A DNA stretch of 20,718 bases from CBINFS01 sp966250015 (GTDB lineage: Bacteria; Bacteroidota; Rhodothermia; Rhodothermales; DASSAV01). Where the stretch lies: contig CBINFS010000054.1 in assembly GCA_966250015.1 (NCBI GenBank), positions 1-20,718 on the forward strand. Reading direction: 5' to 3'. The notes under the pieces were generated by a model, which was not told the DNA's origin, did not search any database, and saw only the letters and a program-made list of their open reading frames with translations. Positions 6,532 through 14,962 of the stretch are shown in pieces; position 1 is the first letter of the stretch, and the number at the start of each line of letters is the position of its first letter. The position numbers and the translations under genes are program-made.

Positions 6532-6613
6532 GTCATCCCGGCCGCCGAGCCGGGATCCACGTAAGCATGCGGTCTGCCTCCAAGGTTCTGCCTCGCACAA
6601 CCCTCTCCTGGAT
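6532..6613. repeat. REPIN-like repeat element, copy 2 (diverged)
   Basis: It starts GTCATCCCGG with the palindrome ATCCCGGC (6535-6542) and GCCGGGAT (6549-6556). It continues with an inner segment sharing GGTTCTGCCT...GCACAACC and TCTCCTGGAT with copy 1. The right-hand palindrome has decayed: after CCTGGAT at 6607-6613 the sequence diverges. The stem sequence differs from copy 1 but still pairs, so selection for the fold or independent gain of variants is likely. Confidence 0.6.
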
Positions 6614-6784
6614 ACTTGTTATTACGGATATACAGGTGAACTCATTCCGATTGAAAATCGCGTGTCGAACACGTTTCTGCTCCTGCCTTACCGCTCACGT
6701 ACTCGGAAAAACCATATCGGTGCATGTCGAACGCCCACATTACACCGTACTCGGCCCAGCTCTCCAAATGACGGATTCTCTATT

Positions 6785-6824
6785 AAGTGGCGCCCGGTCG
6801 GAAACCCGGGCGCTTCACTTTTAT
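6785..6824 (+). terminator. Terminator-like hairpin upstream of the secreted-protein gene
   Basis: GCGCCCGG at 6790-6797 pairs with CCGGGCGC at 6806-6813. Outer AAGTG (6785-6789) pairs with CACTT (6816-6820) across a TT bulge, and TTATT follows. The shape and tail fit a Rho-independent terminator on the plus strand, yet no plus-strand gene precedes it for 3 kb. It may end an unrecognised small transcript or shield the secreted-protein and secDF genes from read-through. Confidence 0.5.
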
Positions 6825-6903
6825 TGAACACACCGGGATTGATCCAGCCTGATCATTCACGTACCTTTACAGGCTGGAATCTGACGTTCAATTCATTAGC
6901 TGC

Positions 6904-7476
6904 ATGCGCCGGCTCCGTTCATCCAGGGGATTACGACTGATCGCCTCCATCTTGGTGGTGGGATCGTTGCACCTGGCGGTCCTCCCGACCGTCCAGGCGG
7001 CGGAGCGCACGGCCGTCTCCTTTTATATCGGATGGCTCCGGACTCAGATCGCCGGCCAGACGACCAAAGCCGTCGAACAGGCCCTTCACGTAGCGGCAGC
7101 ATCCGAGCCCCGTTCGTTCGACGAGTTCCTCGAGGCGTTTACTGCAGCCTTCGAGGCGCAGAATCCAGCGCACGACATTTCGGACGTCTTCTCCCACTCC
7201 GGGTTGAGTCGGGAAGCCCTTCTGCGGCAGCTAGAAGGCCTGTTCCATCAGATCGTCGACCACGGCGTTTCGCCCTACGCGACGCTCACGATAGGCCAGT
7301 CGCTTTCGAACACCTTCGTTTCGAAATCCGGACTCCCCCTGACGGGCATCGCGCACACGGAGGACGAACCGCTCCGACCGGGCGCAGCTCCGTACCTGAG
7401 CGGCATTGACGACGACGGACGGCTCTTCGTACGCCCCGTCCGGACGTTCTCGGCTGCCGTGCCGCTCGGACCATAG
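6904..7476 (+). CDS. Uncharacterised exported protein
   Basis: The protein has 190 residues. A Sec signal peptide spans residues 1 to about 33 (MRRLRSSRGLR, hydrophobic core LIASILVVGSLHLAVL, likely cleavage after VQA). The mature protein is soluble and mixed helical in its first half (AGQTTKAVEQALHVAAASEP, SFDEFLEAFTAAFEAQNP), with an Asp/Gly-rich C-terminus. No domain was recognised. No clear ribosome binding site precedes the ATG. It lies 185 bases upstream of secD on the same strand. Codon use resembles its neighbours and the signal peptide is convincing, so the gene is probably real. A link to SecDF is only positional. Confidence 0.7.
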   Translation: MRRLRSSRGLRLIASILVVGSLHLAVLPTVQAAERTAVSFYIGWLRTQIAGQTTKAVEQALHVAAASEPRSFDEFLEAFTAAFEAQNPAHDISDVFSHSGLSREALLRQLEGLFHQIVDHGVSPYATLTIGQSLSNTFVSKSGLPLTGIAHTEDEPLRPGAAPYLSGIDDDGRLFVRPVRTFSAAVPLGP

Positions 7477-7492
7477 GTATTTACCCCTTCTC

Positions 7493-7518
7493 GGATACAG
7501 GCGCACGCGCGCCTATCC
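7493..7518 (+). other. GC-rich hairpin upstream of secD
   Basis: AGGCGC at 7499-7504 pairs with GCGCCT at 7509-7514 (4-base loop). Outer GGAT (7493-7496) pairs with ATCC (7515-7518) across a two-base bulge. It follows the secreted-protein stop by 16 bases. No T-tract follows directly, so it may be a weak terminator or a 3'-end stabiliser. Confidence 0.35.
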
Positions 7519-7661
7519 ACTACCCACTTTAGTTTGTCAGCGAATACGTGCGCGGGTATGCCTGCCCGTATTCCCCCCTTTCCTGAGCGTAGCGGTGTCC
7601 TGTGGGGTTTTTGGATCCCTCACGGACGCTGCGGCTCGTCCACACCAACCTGCTATCAATC

Positions 7662-9560
7662 ATGCAAGGCAACGGAATAAAGGTATTTCTGACGGTCGCC
7701 TTTTTAATACTGGCCGGCTACTACCTGTACCCCTCCGTACAGAGCTTTATCATCAACAAAAAACTGAATTCCCTCGAAGGCGATGCACTGGAGGAGTATC
7801 GCCAGAAGAACTACGCCAAGATCCAGCGGGTCAACGAGCGTGCGCTAAAGCTCGGGCTCGACCTTCAGGGCGGCATGCACGTGACGATCGAGGTGGGTGT
7901 CGACGCGCTCATTCGCGAGCTTGCCACCGACACCGACCAGATGTTCGACGAAGTGCTCGCCGCCGCCCGGCAGCAAGCCACCACGGGTGACGCGTCGATC
8001 ATCGACGCGTTCGTGGCCGAGTTCGAGCGCCGCGATCCGAACGCACGCCTCTCCCGCTACTTCCGCAACGACCAGGACAACATCACCCGGCGTTCGTCGA
8101 ACAGTGAGATTGCAAACTGGCTTCAGCGAGAGGCCGACGAGGCTGTTGACCGCGCCATCGAGATCATCCGCCAGCGCGTTGACCGGTACGGCGTCACCGA
8201 GCCCTCGATTCAGAAACAGGGAACCCGGCGGGTGGTCGTCGAGCTTCCGGGCGTGGACGACGCCGAACGCGTCCGCCGACTCCTTCGCGGCACGGCGCGC
8301 CTCGAGTTCCGCCTGATGGCCGATCCGGACGCCCTTTCAGCCTCACTCCAGCAGATCATACAGTACTTCGAAAGGGAAGCAGCCGACACGACGGCTGCAA
8401 CCGATGACGACGAGGCAATCGCCTCGGCCGATTCCACGGCAGAAGCTGAGGCCGATTCCTCGACCGACGTTGGCTCGATCCTGGGAGAAGACGAGCAAAC
8501 AGCCTCGACCAACCCGCTGCTCAACGTGATGCAGCCCGTTGGACAGGGTGTCCAGTTTGGCATCGTTGCCGTCCAGGACACCGCCAGGCTCAACGATCTG
8601 CTTGCCGACCCGCAGGTGAGAGCCCTGCTCCCGACCGGCATCACGCTCATGTACACCTCGTCCCCGATTGCCACTACGGAAGACGGGCGCGAGCTCCTCG
8701 CCCTGCTCGGCGTGCGGGAAAACGTGGAGATGACCGGCGACGTGATCACCGACTCGCAGGTCGATTTCGACGAAATGAACCGTCCGCGTGTGACGATGAC
8801 GATGAACGCCGAGGGCGCCCGGGACTGGGCGCGCATCACCGGCGCCAACATCAATCGCCCCATCGCCATCGTGCTCGACGACGTCGTCTATTCCTATCCG
8901 AACGTCATCACCCGAATCGTCGGCGGGCGGTCTGAGATCACCGGCCTCGAATCGAGAGAGGAAGCGCAGGACATCGTCACGATCCTCAAGTCGGGCGCCC
9001 TGCCGGCTCCCGTCGAGATCGTCGGCGAGCAGATGGTCGGCCCGAGCCTCGGCGCTTCGTCGATCCGTGACGGCCTGAACTCGGTCCTGATTGGTCTGCT
9101 GATCGTAACGCTCTTTATGATCTTTTACTACCGCACGGGCGGCGTCGTTGCCGACATCGCCCTCATGCTGAACATCATCTTTATCATCGGCATCCTCGCC
9201 GCGTTTGGCGCCACACTGACGCTTCCGGGTATCGCGGGTATCGTGCTGACGATCGGTATGGCCGTCGACGCCAACGTGCTCATTTTCGAGCGTATCCGAG
9301 AGGAGCAGGCTGCCGGGCGTACGCTCAAGGCGGCCATCGACGCCGGCTACTCGAAAGCGTTCAGCTCGATCTTCGACGCCAACGTCACCACGTTCTTCGT
9401 CGGTGTGATCCTCTACTCGTTCGGTGTCGGCCCCATCCAGGGCTTCGCCGTAACGCTCATGGCCGGTATCATCGCGTCGATGTTCAGTGCGCTCGTGATT
9501 ACCCGGCTCATCTTCGACTACATGGTCGGTGAGCGCCGCATGAACGTCCAGTTCGGCTGA
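7662..9560 (+). CDS. secD: Protein translocase subunit SecD
   Basis: The protein has 632 residues, close to E. coli SecD (615). TM1 is at about residues 7-23. The D1 motif LGLDLQGGMHV is at 64-74, followed by the large periplasmic P1 region and five C-terminal TM helices from about 470. The D4 region GIVLTIGMAVDANVLIFERIREE carries the Asp needed for proton coupling in RND-type SecDF. SecDF uses the proton gradient to pull polypeptides out of SecYEG on the periplasmic side. The frame is open to a GTG at 7602, but ATG 7662 gives the standard N-terminus. There is no clear Shine-Dalgarno sequence. An acidic low-complexity stretch at about residues 240-283 interrupts P1. secF follows after 67 bases. 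Confidence 0.97.
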   Translation: MQGNGIKVFLTVAFLILAGYYLYPSVQSFIINKKLNSLEGDALEEYRQKNYAKIQRVNERALKLGLDLQGGMHVTIEVGVDALIRELATDTDQMFDEVLAAARQQATTGDASIIDAFVAEFERRDPNARLSRYFRNDQDNITRRSSNSEIANWLQREADEAVDRAIEIIRQRVDRYGVTEPSIQKQGTRRVVVELPGVDDAERVRRLLRGTARLEFRLMADPDALSASLQQIIQYFEREAADTTAATDDDEAIASADSTAEAEADSSTDVGSILGEDEQTASTNPLLNVMQPVGQGVQFGIVAVQDTARLNDLLADPQVRALLPTGITLMYTSSPIATTEDGRELLALLGVRENVEMTGDVITDSQVDFDEMNRPRVTMTMNAEGARDWARITGANINRPIAIVLDDVVYSYPNVITRIVGGRSEITGLESREEAQDIVTILKSGALPAPVEIVGEQMVGPSLGASSIRDGLNSVLIGLLIVTLFMIFYYRTGGVVADIALMLNIIFIIGILAAFGATLTLPGIAGIVLTIGMAVDANVLIFERIREEQAAGRTLKAAIDAGYSKAFSSIFDANVTTFFVGVILYSFGVGPIQGFAVTLMAGIIASMFSALVITRLIFDYMVGERRMNVQFG

Positions 9561-9627
9561 GACGTCGGGACACAGGATTTATCAACGGCTTCTCTTTTCG
9601 AGACGCCATCAATTGAAATCGACTACC

Positions 9628-10539
9628 ATGCGTATATTTGAAAACGCCAATTATGACTTCATCGGAGCCCGCAAAAAGGCGTACATCCTTTCCGGGACTT
9701 TGATTTTGATCAGCCTGATCTCGTTTGTCGTCCGCGGTGTCGAGCTGGGGATTGACTTCCGCGGCGGTATGGAATTCGTCGTCGAGGCCAACCAGGAGTT
9801 ACCGGTTGCGCCCGTACGGAGTGCACTCTCAGACGTTTTGGGCGAAGAACCGGAAGTGAAGACCTTCGGCGAAAACGCCCTGCTCATCAGGACTTCCGAC
9901 GAGGGCGAGATCAACACGGTGCAAGCCCAGATCATGGAAACCCTCACGGCGGAATACCCGGACGCCAATCCGACGCTTCAGAAAACCGACATCGTCGGGC
10001 CGCGATTCGCCGAGGACTTGAAGCGGGGCGCTTTGTACTCGGTGCTCGGGTCTCTGCTCGTCATCTTCGTCTACGTCCTCATCCGGTTCGAGTGGCGTTT
10101 CGGCGCTACCGCGGTGGCGGCGCTCTTCCACGACGTCGTTGTAACCCTCGGCGTGTTTTCGCTGCTGCAAGGCATAATGCCTTTCTCTCTGCAGATCGAC
10201 CAGACGATCATCGCGGCGTTCCTTACGATCGTCGGCTATTCGATCAACGACACGGTCGTCGTTTTCGACCGTATTCGAGAATACTCGAACCTTTACAAGA
10301 CCATGCCCTTCCCCACGATGGTCAACAAGGCGATCAACTCGACGCTCAGCCGTACGATCATTACCTCCGCGACGACCTTGTTCGTGATCGTAGTGCTGTT
10401 TATATTCGGGGGAGAAGTGCTGCGTGGTTTTGCGTTTGCAGTCGGATTCGGCATCATCGCTGGTACGTATTCGACCATCTTCGTTGCTTCTCCGCTCATG
10501 CTCGAGCTGCGGCAACGGAGCGCTAAGGCAGCCGTTTGA
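9628..10539 (+). CDS. secF: Protein translocase subunit SecF
   Basis: The protein has 303 residues, similar to E. coli SecF (323). TM1 is at about 18-36, the family motif LGIDFRGGMEF at 40-50, then a short periplasmic domain and five C-terminal TM helices. TIVGYSINDTVVVFDRIREY matches the SecF D4 region facing its partner Asp/Arg in SecD. It forms the SecDF complex with the preceding gene. The ATG at 9628 is preferred over an in-frame TTG at 9613 because it gives the usual SecF N-terminus (MRIFENANYDFIG). Many Bacteroidota carry a fused SecDF; here the two are separate adjacent genes. Confidence 0.96.
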   Translation: MRIFENANYDFIGARKKAYILSGTLILISLISFVVRGVELGIDFRGGMEFVVEANQELPVAPVRSALSDVLGEEPEVKTFGENALLIRTSDEGEINTVQAQIMETLTAEYPDANPTLQKTDIVGPRFAEDLKRGALYSVLGSLLVIFVYVLIRFEWRFGATAVAALFHDVVVTLGVFSLLQGIMPFSLQIDQTIIAAFLTIVGYSINDTVVVFDRIREYSNLYKTMPFPTMVNKAINSTLSRTIITSATTLFVIVVLFIFGGEVLRGFAFAVGFGIIAGTYSTIFVASPLMLELRQRSAKAAV

Positions 10540-10635
10540 CAGGATGCCACATTCGGTGGTGGAAGCAGGAAGCGGCACACGTGCGCTCCGCCTTCCGCTT
10601 ACCGGTCTTTATCTGATAATCAGCCCTATGAACCC

Positions 10636-10995
10636 ATGAACTACAATGTAGACGAGCGGTACAATGCGGTCGTGATCACCCTGAAAGGCAACGTCATGGG
10701 CGGACCGGACGGAGCCAAGCTTCACGAAGCGTTGCACAACTTCAAAGAGCAGGGCAAGAAGAACGTGGTGATGGACCTTTCGAAGGTCAGCTTCATGAAC
10801 TCGAGTGGCCTCGGCATGCTGATCAGCGGTATGACCACCATGCGTAATGCAGGCGGCGACCTCCGCCTGGCCAACGTGGCAGACCGCATCCAGTCGCTGC
10901 TCGTCATCACGAAACTCATAACGGTCTTCAAGCATTACGATTCCGTAGAAGAGGCTGTTGCCAGCTTCGAAAGCGAGCCGGCTGAACAGGGCTGA
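10636..10995 (+). CDS. STAS-domain anti-sigma factor antagonist
   Basis: This 119-residue single STAS domain is like SpoIIAA/RsbV. It has the opening strand ERYNAVVITLKGNVMGG and the phosphorylation segment VSFMNSSGLGMLISG, with Ser56-Ser57 in the place of the usual D-S/T-S/T-G; Asn55 replaces the common Asp. A C-terminal helix follows. Such proteins sequester a kinase/anti-sigma factor when dephosphorylated, freeing a sigma factor, or act in PP2C-type phosphatase networks. No kinase or sigma gene is in the window, so its partners are encoded elsewhere. It follows secF by 96 bases and ends at a strong intrinsic terminator, so it may be co-transcribed with secDF. Confidence 0.92.
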   Translation: MNYNVDERYNAVVITLKGNVMGGPDGAKLHEALHNFKEQGKKNVVMDLSKVSFMNSSGLGMLISGMTTMRNAGGDLRLANVADRIQSLLVITKLITVFKHYDSVEEAVASFESEPAEQG

Positions 10996-11023
10996 TCGTT
11001 TCTCACTCAGGGATTCTTGAGAA

Positions 11024-11058
11024 GAAGGCGACGGGGTGAGCTTCGTCGCCTTCCTTTT
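11024..11058 (+). terminator. Intrinsic terminator after the STAS gene
   Basis: GAAGGCGACG at 11024-11033 pairs perfectly with CGTCGCCTTC at 11044-11053 (10 bp, 10-base loop), followed by CTTTTG. It separates the secD-secF-STAS unit from purA, which therefore needs its own promoter in 11059-11122. Confidence 0.85.
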
Positions 11059-11122
11059 GTCTGTCAAAGCGCTCGGGCGCTTGTAATCGATTTGTTATTT
11101 CCAATCTGACAGCGTATCAACA

Positions 11123-12424
11123 ATGCCGGTAACCGTAGTCATCGGAAGCCAGTGGGGCGACGAGGGTAAAGGGAAAATCGTCGACCTGCTGAGCAAGGAG
11201 GTCGACATCGTCGCACGCTATCAGGGCGGCGCCAACGCCGGCCACACCATTTGTTGGGGCGACAAGACGTTCGTCCTGCACCTGGTGCCCAGCGGCATCT
11301 TTCACGAAGGCGTCTCGTGCGTCATCGGAAACGGTGTCGTCATCGACCCCGTGGCAGTCATCGACGAGATCCGCATGATCAAGGAGCTCGGCTACCAGGT
11401 CGAGGGCCGGCTCTTCATCTCACACAACGCGCACCTGATCATGCCCTATCACAAGGCCGTCGAACAGGTGCGCGAGCGATACCGCGACGCCGACGCCATC
11501 GGCACGACCGGCCGCGGCATCGGACCCGCCTACATGGACAAGTTCGCCCGGACCGGCATCCGCGTCGTCGACCTCCTCGATCGCGACGTCCTCAGCATGA
11601 AGCTCAAGCGGGCCATCGAGGAAAAGAACCAGATCCTGCGCAGCATCTACGGGGCAGAAGAGCTCAATGTGGACGCCATCATCGAGGAGTACGTCGAGTT
11701 CGATCGCCTGATCGACCCCTACGTCATCGACGCTCCGCAATACCTGAACGCCGCGCTGAAGGAAGGCAAACACATCCTCGCCGAAGGCGCCCAGGGAGCG
11801 CTGCTCGACGTCGACTTCGGCACGTACCCTTACGTTACGTCGAGCCACCCGACGGTTGGCGGATGCTGCACCGGCCTCGGCGTACCTCCGACTGAGATCA
11901 ACCGCATCATCGGCATCGTAAAGGCTTACTGCACCAGGGTTGGCAACGGGCCTTTCCCGACCGAGCTGCTCGACGAAACCGGCGAGCTGCTCCGGAAGAC
12001 CGGTAACGAGTTTGGCGCCACGACCGGCCGGCCGCGCCGCTGCGGATGGCTCGACCTCGTCGCCCTCCGTTACACGTCGATGATCAACGGCTTCACCGAG
12101 CTCGCCATCACCAAGCTCGACGTCCTCAACGGCCTGCCGTCGATTCAGGTCGCCACAAGTTACCGGTACGACGGCAAGGAAACGACGCGATTCCCCAGCG
12201 AAGGCCACACCCTCGAAAAGGTGACGCCCGTCTACGAGACGATGCCCGGCTGGGAAGCGGACATCCGTACCGCCGATCGGTTCGAGGACCTGCCCGAGGT
12301 GACGCAGGAATACCTTCAGTTCATCGCGTCTACGGTCGGCGTCGACATAACGATGATCTCGACAGGCCCCAAGCGCGAGCAAACGATCACCGGCGAACGT
12401 TCCCGCGTCCGCGCCGTGCGGTAG
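11123..12424 (+). CDS. purA: Adenylosuccinate synthetase
   Basis: The protein has 433 residues, essentially the family length. The GTP-binding P-loop-like segment GSQWGDEGKGK is at residues 8-18 (catalytic Asp/Lys), NAGHTI follows near 38-43, then TTGRGIGPAYMDK, EGAQGALLDVDFGTYPYVTSS, and the GATTGRPRRCGWLD signature near 300. PurA condenses IMP and aspartate with GTP hydrolysis to adenylosuccinate, the first committed step to AMP, in the cytoplasm. No other purine gene adjoins it. The ATG at 11123 gives the standard N-terminus MPVTVVIGSQWG. No obvious Shine-Dalgarno sequence is present. Confidence 0.98.
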   Translation: MPVTVVIGSQWGDEGKGKIVDLLSKEVDIVARYQGGANAGHTICWGDKTFVLHLVPSGIFHEGVSCVIGNGVVIDPVAVIDEIRMIKELGYQVEGRLFISHNAHLIMPYHKAVEQVRERYRDADAIGTTGRGIGPAYMDKFARTGIRVVDLLDRDVLSMKLKRAIEEKNQILRSIYGAEELNVDAIIEEYVEFDRLIDPYVIDAPQYLNAALKEGKHILAEGAQGALLDVDFGTYPYVTSSHPTVGGCCTGLGVPPTEINRIIGIVKAYCTRVGNGPFPTELLDETGELLRKTGNEFGATTGRPRRCGWLDLVALRYTSMINGFTELAITKLDVLNGLPSIQVATSYRYDGKETTRFPSEGHTLEKVTPVYETMPGWEADIRTADRFEDLPEVTQEYLQFIASTVGVDITMISTGPKREQTITGERSRVRAVR

Positions 12425-12692
12425 CCATACCTTACCCGCCCTTTTTTCCTCTACAGTCATGGTCATTATACCGGCCTCGACTGCAGAGCCCGTTTACGAT
12501 CCCTCCTTGTAGCTCGATCAGGAGGCATGGGTAGAACTATACCATAGTCCCTATTCCCGAAAAAACCATCAGCGTCATCTGCGGACGGTAGTTTTACCTC
12601 AAAGTCCTTTTGCGACTGGAAAACGTTCATTTCACAGCGCGGTAATATATTGATTCGTTACCGGCCTCCCCGTTCAATACCTTGCTTACGTC

Positions 12693-14120
12693 ATGAAGGC
12701 ATATCGCCTTTCGGTAAACCTGAAGCTCGGCCTCGTCCTGTTTGCCGTCATCATCGCCGTAGCTTCGATCCTGTATACCAACCGCCTCGCCCAGAGCCTG
12801 CGCGAGCGGGAGCAGTTCCTTATCGAGATTTGGGCAAGTGCCGTGGCGCAGATCGGACAGGCGCAGCCGGTCAATCCGTACGAGCAAGAGTTCATCGAGC
12901 TGCAGGACCTGCTCAGGCAACTGCGGCGGCAGGGCAACCTTCAGAGCATCCCCCTGAAAGGGGATCCCGAGCGTTTCGAGCAGGCCTTGTGGTGGGCAAG
13001 GTCGATGCCGCCGCTGGGTGAATCGAGCCTCGCAGCACGCATCCTCGCACCCGTAAGCGACAACTCGGACCGGCAACCGGTCTTCAACTTCGGCATCCCC
13101 GCCATCGTCATGGATTCGACCCGGCAGGTGCCACAAATCTGGCGTAACGTCGCGATCCCCGACAACCTCGACCTGTCCACCCTCTCTCCCGAAGAAGCCG
13201 AGGAGGCCAGAAACGAGCTGGTCCGGCGTGCCGAATCCATGTCCCAACACTTCGAACCGATCCCCATCGTCCAGGAGTTTGGTCCGCGCAGGCTCGTCCA
13301 GTACGTCCACTTTGGTGAGTCCAGGCTCGTGCGTGAGCTGCGGTTCTTCCCCTACGTCCAGCTGCTCTTCGTCAGTTTGTTCATTCTGACGGGATACTTC
13401 GGGTTCTCTTACATCCGGCGAAGCGAGCAGAGCAGCCTCTGGGTAGGGATGGCCAAGGAGGCGGCCCACCAGCTCGGCACACCGCTTTCCAGCCTGATGG
13501 GGTGGCTCGAATTCCTTCGGATGAAAGACCTTCCCGAGGACCAACGGGAAAATGCCCTCACCGAAGTCGAAAAGGATATCGACCGCCTGCGCCGGGTGGC
13601 CGGCAGGTTCTCGGACATCGGCTCCCTCCCCAAGCTCGAAGTGTTGCCGCTCGCCCCGGTCATCGACGCCACCGCCGACTACATGCGCCGTCGCTTTCCT
13701 CGCTACGGCAAGCAGGTGACGCTCGACGTCTCGGTTCCGGAGGACGTGACCGTGCCGTTGAACGCCGAGCTGTTCGAATGGGTCATCGAGAATCTCGTCA
13801 AAAATGCGCTCGACGCCATCGAGTCGAATGAAGGGCGGATCGAAATTACGGCTTCGCGGCTCGATGGGAAGATTCGGATCGACGTACGCGACACGGGGAA
13901 AGGGATCGATCGAAGACAGTGGAAAAACGTCTTCCGGCCGGGCTACAGCACCAAAAAGCGTGGCTGGGGGCTTGGCCTGAGCCTCGCCAAACGAATTGTC
14001 GAGGATTACCACGGCGGCGTCCTGACGCTCGCCCAATCCCGCGTCGGGCACGGCACGACCTTCCGAATCGAGTTGCGGACTGCCGGAAAACCTGTTGCTT
14101 CCGAACCGCCGCAAACCTAA
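12693..14120 (+). CDS. Membrane sensor histidine kinase (orphan)
   Basis: The protein has 475 residues. TM1 is at about 9-28, then a roughly 190-residue extracytoplasmic region without a recognised domain, and TM2 at about 219-240. The H-box AKEAAHQLGTPLSSL has phospho-acceptor His259. The HATPase domain shows the N-box ENLVKNALDAI (Asn367, Asn371), G1 box DTGKGI (400-405), F-box FRPGYSTKK and G2 box GWGLGLSLAKRI. It should autophosphorylate and pass phosphate to a response regulator. No regulator gene adjoins it; the nearest is on the other strand, 3 kb beyond its end. The H-box with Gln-Leu-Gly after His is typical of Bacteroidota kinases. The stimulus is unknown. Confidence 0.95.
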   Translation: MKAYRLSVNLKLGLVLFAVIIAVASILYTNRLAQSLREREQFLIEIWASAVAQIGQAQPVNPYEQEFIELQDLLRQLRRQGNLQSIPLKGDPERFEQALWWARSMPPLGESSLAARILAPVSDNSDRQPVFNFGIPAIVMDSTRQVPQIWRNVAIPDNLDLSTLSPEEAEEARNELVRRAESMSQHFEPIPIVQEFGPRRLVQYVHFGESRLVRELRFFPYVQLLFVSLFILTGYFGFSYIRRSEQSSLWVGMAKEAAHQLGTPLSSLMGWLEFLRMKDLPEDQRENALTEVEKDIDRLRRVAGRFSDIGSLPKLEVLPLAPVIDATADYMRRRFPRYGKQVTLDVSVPEDVTVPLNAELFEWVIENLVKNALDAIESNEGRIEITASRLDGKIRIDVRDTGKGIDRRQWKNVFRPGYSTKKRGWGLGLSLAKRIVEDYHGGVLTLAQSRVGHGTTFRIELRTAGKPVASEPPQT

Positions 14121-14181
14121 CCTTACACGATCCTTCTATCCTTCCACACAGAGACCATGCGTCTCACAACGTTGACAGTTT

Positions 14182-14949
14182 ATGCCCGGAAGACCTTATA
14201 TACTCGCTGAGACCACCTGGAAAACCGTCAAAGAAACGGATTATGAAATAGCGGTACTGCCCTGGGGCGCCTGCGAGGCCCACAACTACCATCTGCCGTA
14301 CGCAACCGACAACATTCAGAACGAGCACGTGGCGGCCGAGGCGGCGAGGCGTGCTTGGGACCAGGGCGCAAAGGTAATCGTGCTGCCGAACGTCCCCTTC
14401 GGCGTCAATACCGGCCAGCTCGACATCAAGCTCGACATCAATCTGAACCCGAGCACCCAGGCGGCCATCCTCACCGACGTCGTCGAAGTCCTCGCTCAGG
14501 CCGGCATCTACAAGTTCGTCATCATGAACGGGCACGGAGGGAACGACTTCCGCCAGATCGTTCGTGAGCTACAGGCCCAGTACCCCGACATGTTCATCGC
14601 AACGATGAACTGGTACCAGGTCGTCCCGAAAGATGGCTACTTCGACGAGGATGGCGACCACGCCGACGAAATGGAGACCAGTGTCATGATGCACTTCGCA
14701 CCCGACCTGGTGCTCCCCCTCTCGGAGGCCGGAAACGGCGCGGCACGGCAGTTCAAGATCGCCGCTCTGCGAGAACGCTGGGTGTGGGCTCAACGCGCCT
14801 GGAGCGCCGTCACCGACGACACCGGCGTCGGCAACCCGCACAAATCGAGCGCTGAAAAAGGCCGTCGCTACTTCGACGCCGTTGCCGACAAGATCGCGTC
14901 GTTCTTCGTCGAGCTCTCCCAGGCCGACATCACAGACCTCTACGAGTGA
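14182..14949 (+). CDS. Creatininase-family amidohydrolase
   Basis: The protein has 255 residues, the normal family length. The metal-binding residues of the creatininase fold are visible: Glu and His in GACEAHNYHLPYATDN (residues 29-44), His in the NGHGGND motif (about 117-123), and Glu in DHADEMETS (near residue 170). The family includes creatininase, FAPy-type deformylases of archaeal riboflavin synthesis (ArfB) and mycofactocin MftE; the substrate cannot be assigned. Compared with the common GxxEQHGPHLP motif, this protein reads ACEAHNYHLP, a variant branch. It follows the histidine kinase by 61 bases and precedes a hairpin. The ATG at 14182 is the first in frame that gives the family N-terminus. 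Confidence 0.9.
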   Translation: MPGRPYILAETTWKTVKETDYEIAVLPWGACEAHNYHLPYATDNIQNEHVAAEAARRAWDQGAKVIVLPNVPFGVNTGQLDIKLDINLNPSTQAAILTDVVEVLAQAGIYKFVIMNGHGGNDFRQIVRELQAQYPDMFIATMNWYQVVPKDGYFDEDGDHADEMETSVMMHFAPDLVLPLSEAGNGAARQFKIAALRERWVWAQRAWSAVTDDTGVGNPHKSSAEKGRRYFDAVADKIASFFVELSQADITDLYE

Positions 14950-14962
14950 CTGCGGCAATTAC

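Larger units (their letters stand above)
6042..6903. other. 862-base gene-free region
   Basis: No reading frame here has a convincing start or protein-like composition. It holds the promoter side of the minus-strand operon (6042 to about 6240; no promoter recognised with confidence), two palindromic repeat elements (6365-6465 and 6532-6613) and a terminator-like hairpin (6785-6824). The remaining bases, notably 6240-6360 and 6620-6780, show nothing recognisable. Confidence 0.7.

Noticed and set aside
6365..6613. CRISPR array
   Set aside because: The repeats are palindromic, inverted and differently spaced, with no regular direct repeats or spacers.
6567..6827. Plus-strand frame of 86 codons in the gene-free region
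   Set aside because: It begins inside the second repeat element, crosses the hairpin at 6785, and its composition (many Arg, Ser, Thr, Cys) is not protein-like.
10628..10639. Three-codon frame ATG-AAC-CCA-TGA overlapping the STAS start
   Set aside because: It could couple translation, but such minimal frames are frequent by chance.
11420..12466. Minus-strand open frame of 348 codons opposite purA
   Set aside because: It is an antisense shadow of a highly conserved gene, without domains or a ribosome binding site.
12627..14114. Long minus-strand open frame of 495 codons opposite the histidine kinase
   Set aside because: It mirrors the kinase gene exactly, has no recognisable domain and arises from the GC-rich codon pattern of the real gene.
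14157..14210. 17-codon frame overlapping the start of the creatininase-family gene
   Set aside because: It could be a leader peptide, but there is no ribosome binding site and no regulatory codon pattern; chance is the simpler view.
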